This document shows positions 62,903 through 64,000 of a stretch of 64,000 nucleotides of DNA, piece after piece (the first letter of the stretch is position 1; every line of letters begins with the position of its first letter). The notes under the pieces were generated by a model. That model worked only from the letters and a program-made list of their open reading frames with translations, searched no databases and was not told where the DNA came from. A program made the position numbers and the translations under genes. This DNA is from Sphingopyxis solisilvae (lineage in GTDB: Bacteria > Pseudomonadota > Alphaproteobacteria > Sphingomonadales > Sphingomonadaceae), in NCBI RefSeq assembly GCF_015475875.1, contig NZ_JADKYM010000002.1, positions 1-64,000 of the forward strand, read 5' to 3'.

Positions 62903-63521
62903 TGCAACGTGCCTCCAGCTTTTCGACCGCCGCGCGGGTCAGGACCAGCGTGTCGGCACGGATGATGTCATAGACATTGGCGCCGATCGCCGGCAGCGCA
63001 TCGATGCCGACCAGATTGGCCGACGCCATCGCGAAGCTTTCGTGCACCGCGTCGCCGTCGATGAAGAGGGCGCGGTTGCCGAGGTCCATCTTGCCGAGCT
63101 TGCCGGCGAGCGCCTTGGTCTTCGCGTCCTTGATCTCGAGCGTGTCGAGAACGACGAGCTTGCCGCCCTTCGCCTTGTCGCTGAGCGCCATCTTCAGGCC
63201 GAGGGTGCGGATCTTCTTGTTCAGCGCGTGGCCAAAGGTGCGGGCACGCGGGCCGTGCGCCTTGCCACCGCCGATGAAGATCGGCGCCTTGCGGTCGCCG
63301 TGACGCGCGGTACCGCCGCCCTTCTGGCGACCGAACTTCTTGCCGGTGCGGGCGACGTCGCTGCGCTCGCGCGCGGCACGCGCCGGACCGCGGCGCTTTT
63401 CGAGCTGCCAGGCAACGACGCGGTGCAGGATGTCGGCACGGGCATCGACGCCGAACACATCGTCATTGAGATCGATGTCGGTGCCGGCTTTACCGTCGAG
63501 GGTTTGAACCTTGACCTTCAT
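62895..63521 (-). CDS. rplD: 50S ribosomal protein L4 (uL4)
   Basis: This 208-residue protein contains [29 protein letters not shown] (the tunnel loop, in parts) and [14 protein letters not shown]. In enterics L4 represses its own operon. It begins 2 bp after the rplC stop and overlaps rplW. Confidence 0.96.
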   Translation of the reverse strand: MKVKVQTLDGKAGTDIDLNDDVFGVDARADILHRVVAWQLEKRRGPARAARERSDVARTGKKFGRQKGGGTARHGDRKAPIFIGGGKAHGPRARTFGHALNKKIRTLGLKMALSDKAKGGKLVVLDTLEIKDAKTKALAGKLGKMDLGNRALFIDGDAVHESFAMASANLVGIDALPAIGANVYDIIRADTLVLTRAAVEKLEARCNG

Positions 63522-63523
63522 GA

Positions 63524-64000
63524 TCAGGACTCCTGTGCGCCGTCGGTGGCCGCGGTGTCGACGACGGTTTCTTCGACCGGCGTTTCGACCGGCGCGTCAG
63601 CCGGGGCTTCGTTGGTGTTGGCCGCGCTCTTGATGCCCGCCGGATAGGGGGCATCGGGGTGACGCGGCAGCTTCACCGCATCGCGGACGAGCAGCCAGCC
63701 GCCCTTCGAGCCAGGGACCGAGCCCTTGACGAAGAGAAGGCCGCGCTCGGCGTCGGTGCGGACGATTTCGAGATTCTGCTGGGTGCGATTGCGCGCGCCC
63801 ATGTGGCCGGCCATCTTCTTGTTCTTGAAGACGCGGCCCGGATCCTGGCGGTTACCGGTCGAACCATGCGCACGGTGGCTGATCGAAACACCGTGGGTCG
63901 CGCGCATACCGCCGAAACCCCAGCGCTTCATCGCACCGGCAAAGCCCTTGCCCTGCGTCACACCCTGGATGTCGACGATCTGGCCGGCGACGAAATGGTC
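63524..64000 (-). CDS. rplC: 50S ribosomal protein L3 (uL3), C-terminal part, cut by window end
   Basis: The frame is open through the window end; the visible part includes [21 protein letters not shown] and [11 protein letters not shown]-like [24 protein letters not shown]. The C-terminus (after PHPDAPYPA) is an Ala/Thr/Glu-rich extension of about 35 residues. The N-terminus and the rpsJ gene expected upstream are outside the window. Confidence 0.94.
   Translation of the reverse strand, partial: DHFVAGQIVDIQGVTQGKGFAGAMKRWGFGGMRATHGVSISHRAHGSTGNRQDPGRVFKNKKMAGHMGARNRTQQNLEIVRTDAERGLLFVKGSVPGSKGGWLLVRDAVKLPRHPDAPYPAGIKSAANTNEAPADAPVETPVEETVVDTAATDGAQES

Overview
The window is a high-GC alphaproteobacterial chromosome segment, almost certainly from a sphingomonad (Sphingopyxis-like). 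The evidence is the set of family-specific genes: MipZ, DivK, MmcB, a COQ9-family protein, a CBP3-type ubiquinol-cytochrome c chaperone, DUF1737, DUF3572 and DUF482, a zinc-ligand-free short L36, and a PgmG-type phosphomannomutase. It is mainly housekeeping sequence. There is no prophage, integrase, transposase, CRISPR array, rRNA or tRNA that I can see. The genus is an inference from gene content; no database was consulted.

Layout. 1-3.4 kb: the end of a membrane protein, an old yellow enzyme-type reductase divergent from a DMT exporter, and a COQ9-like protein. 3.5-5.6 kb: feoAB ferrous iron uptake. 5.6-6.6 kb: ssb and mmcB. 6.9-9.0 kb: ribE, ribD and a small membrane protein, with a candidate small RNA just beyond. 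9.3-15.3 kb: thioesterase, aminopeptidase P, a secreted oligopeptidase B-like enzyme and a beta-lactamase-fold hydrolase. 15.3-24.9 kb: HAD hydrolases, rpmJ, rpoN, lptB, pgmG, mipZ, panC and small metabolic genes. 25-26 kb: DUF3572, divK and a lower-GC orphan. 26-32.5 kb: rpmG, tonB, gltX, DoxX, nadE, and a DUF2306 / membrane LytTR pair. 32.6-39.5 kb: prs, cupin, hisN, rpmI-rplT-pheS-pheT and a DUF1272 protein. 39.6-41.7 kb: a LysR regulator divergent from an NTF2-like/SDR pair. 41.7-49.8 kb: glnD and mutS on the minus strand, divergent from maeB. 49.9-52.3 kb: bamE, a CBP3 chaperone, DUF177 and an SRPBCC protein. 52.4 kb to the end: adk, secY and the spc/S10 ribosomal protein cluster on the minus strand, cut inside rplC.

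Working links between genes. feoAB and tonB look metal-responsive: a Fur-like site lies at the feoA start, and a Zur-like dyad overlaps the tonB promoter. rpmI-rplT carries a strong 5' leader hairpin and a clear terminator. mutS-glnD, feoA-feoB, pheS-pheT, the NTF2/SDR pair, HAD/DUF3572 and CBP3/DUF177 overlap by about 4 nt, which suggests translational coupling. The ribosomal cluster has the canonical order except for a DUF1737 gene inserted between rpmD and rplO and a long hairpin-rich gap between rplO and secY.

The most unusual non-coding signals are a ~60-nt candidate sRNA with its own promoter, operator-like dyads, a CCUCUCCC anti-Shine-Dalgarno stretch and a textbook terminator (9083-9213); the tonB promoter/operator (27415-27446); and several families of intergenic inverted repeats, one of which occurs three times and flanks maeB on both sides. 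I found no clear multi-gene defence or novel enzymatic system.
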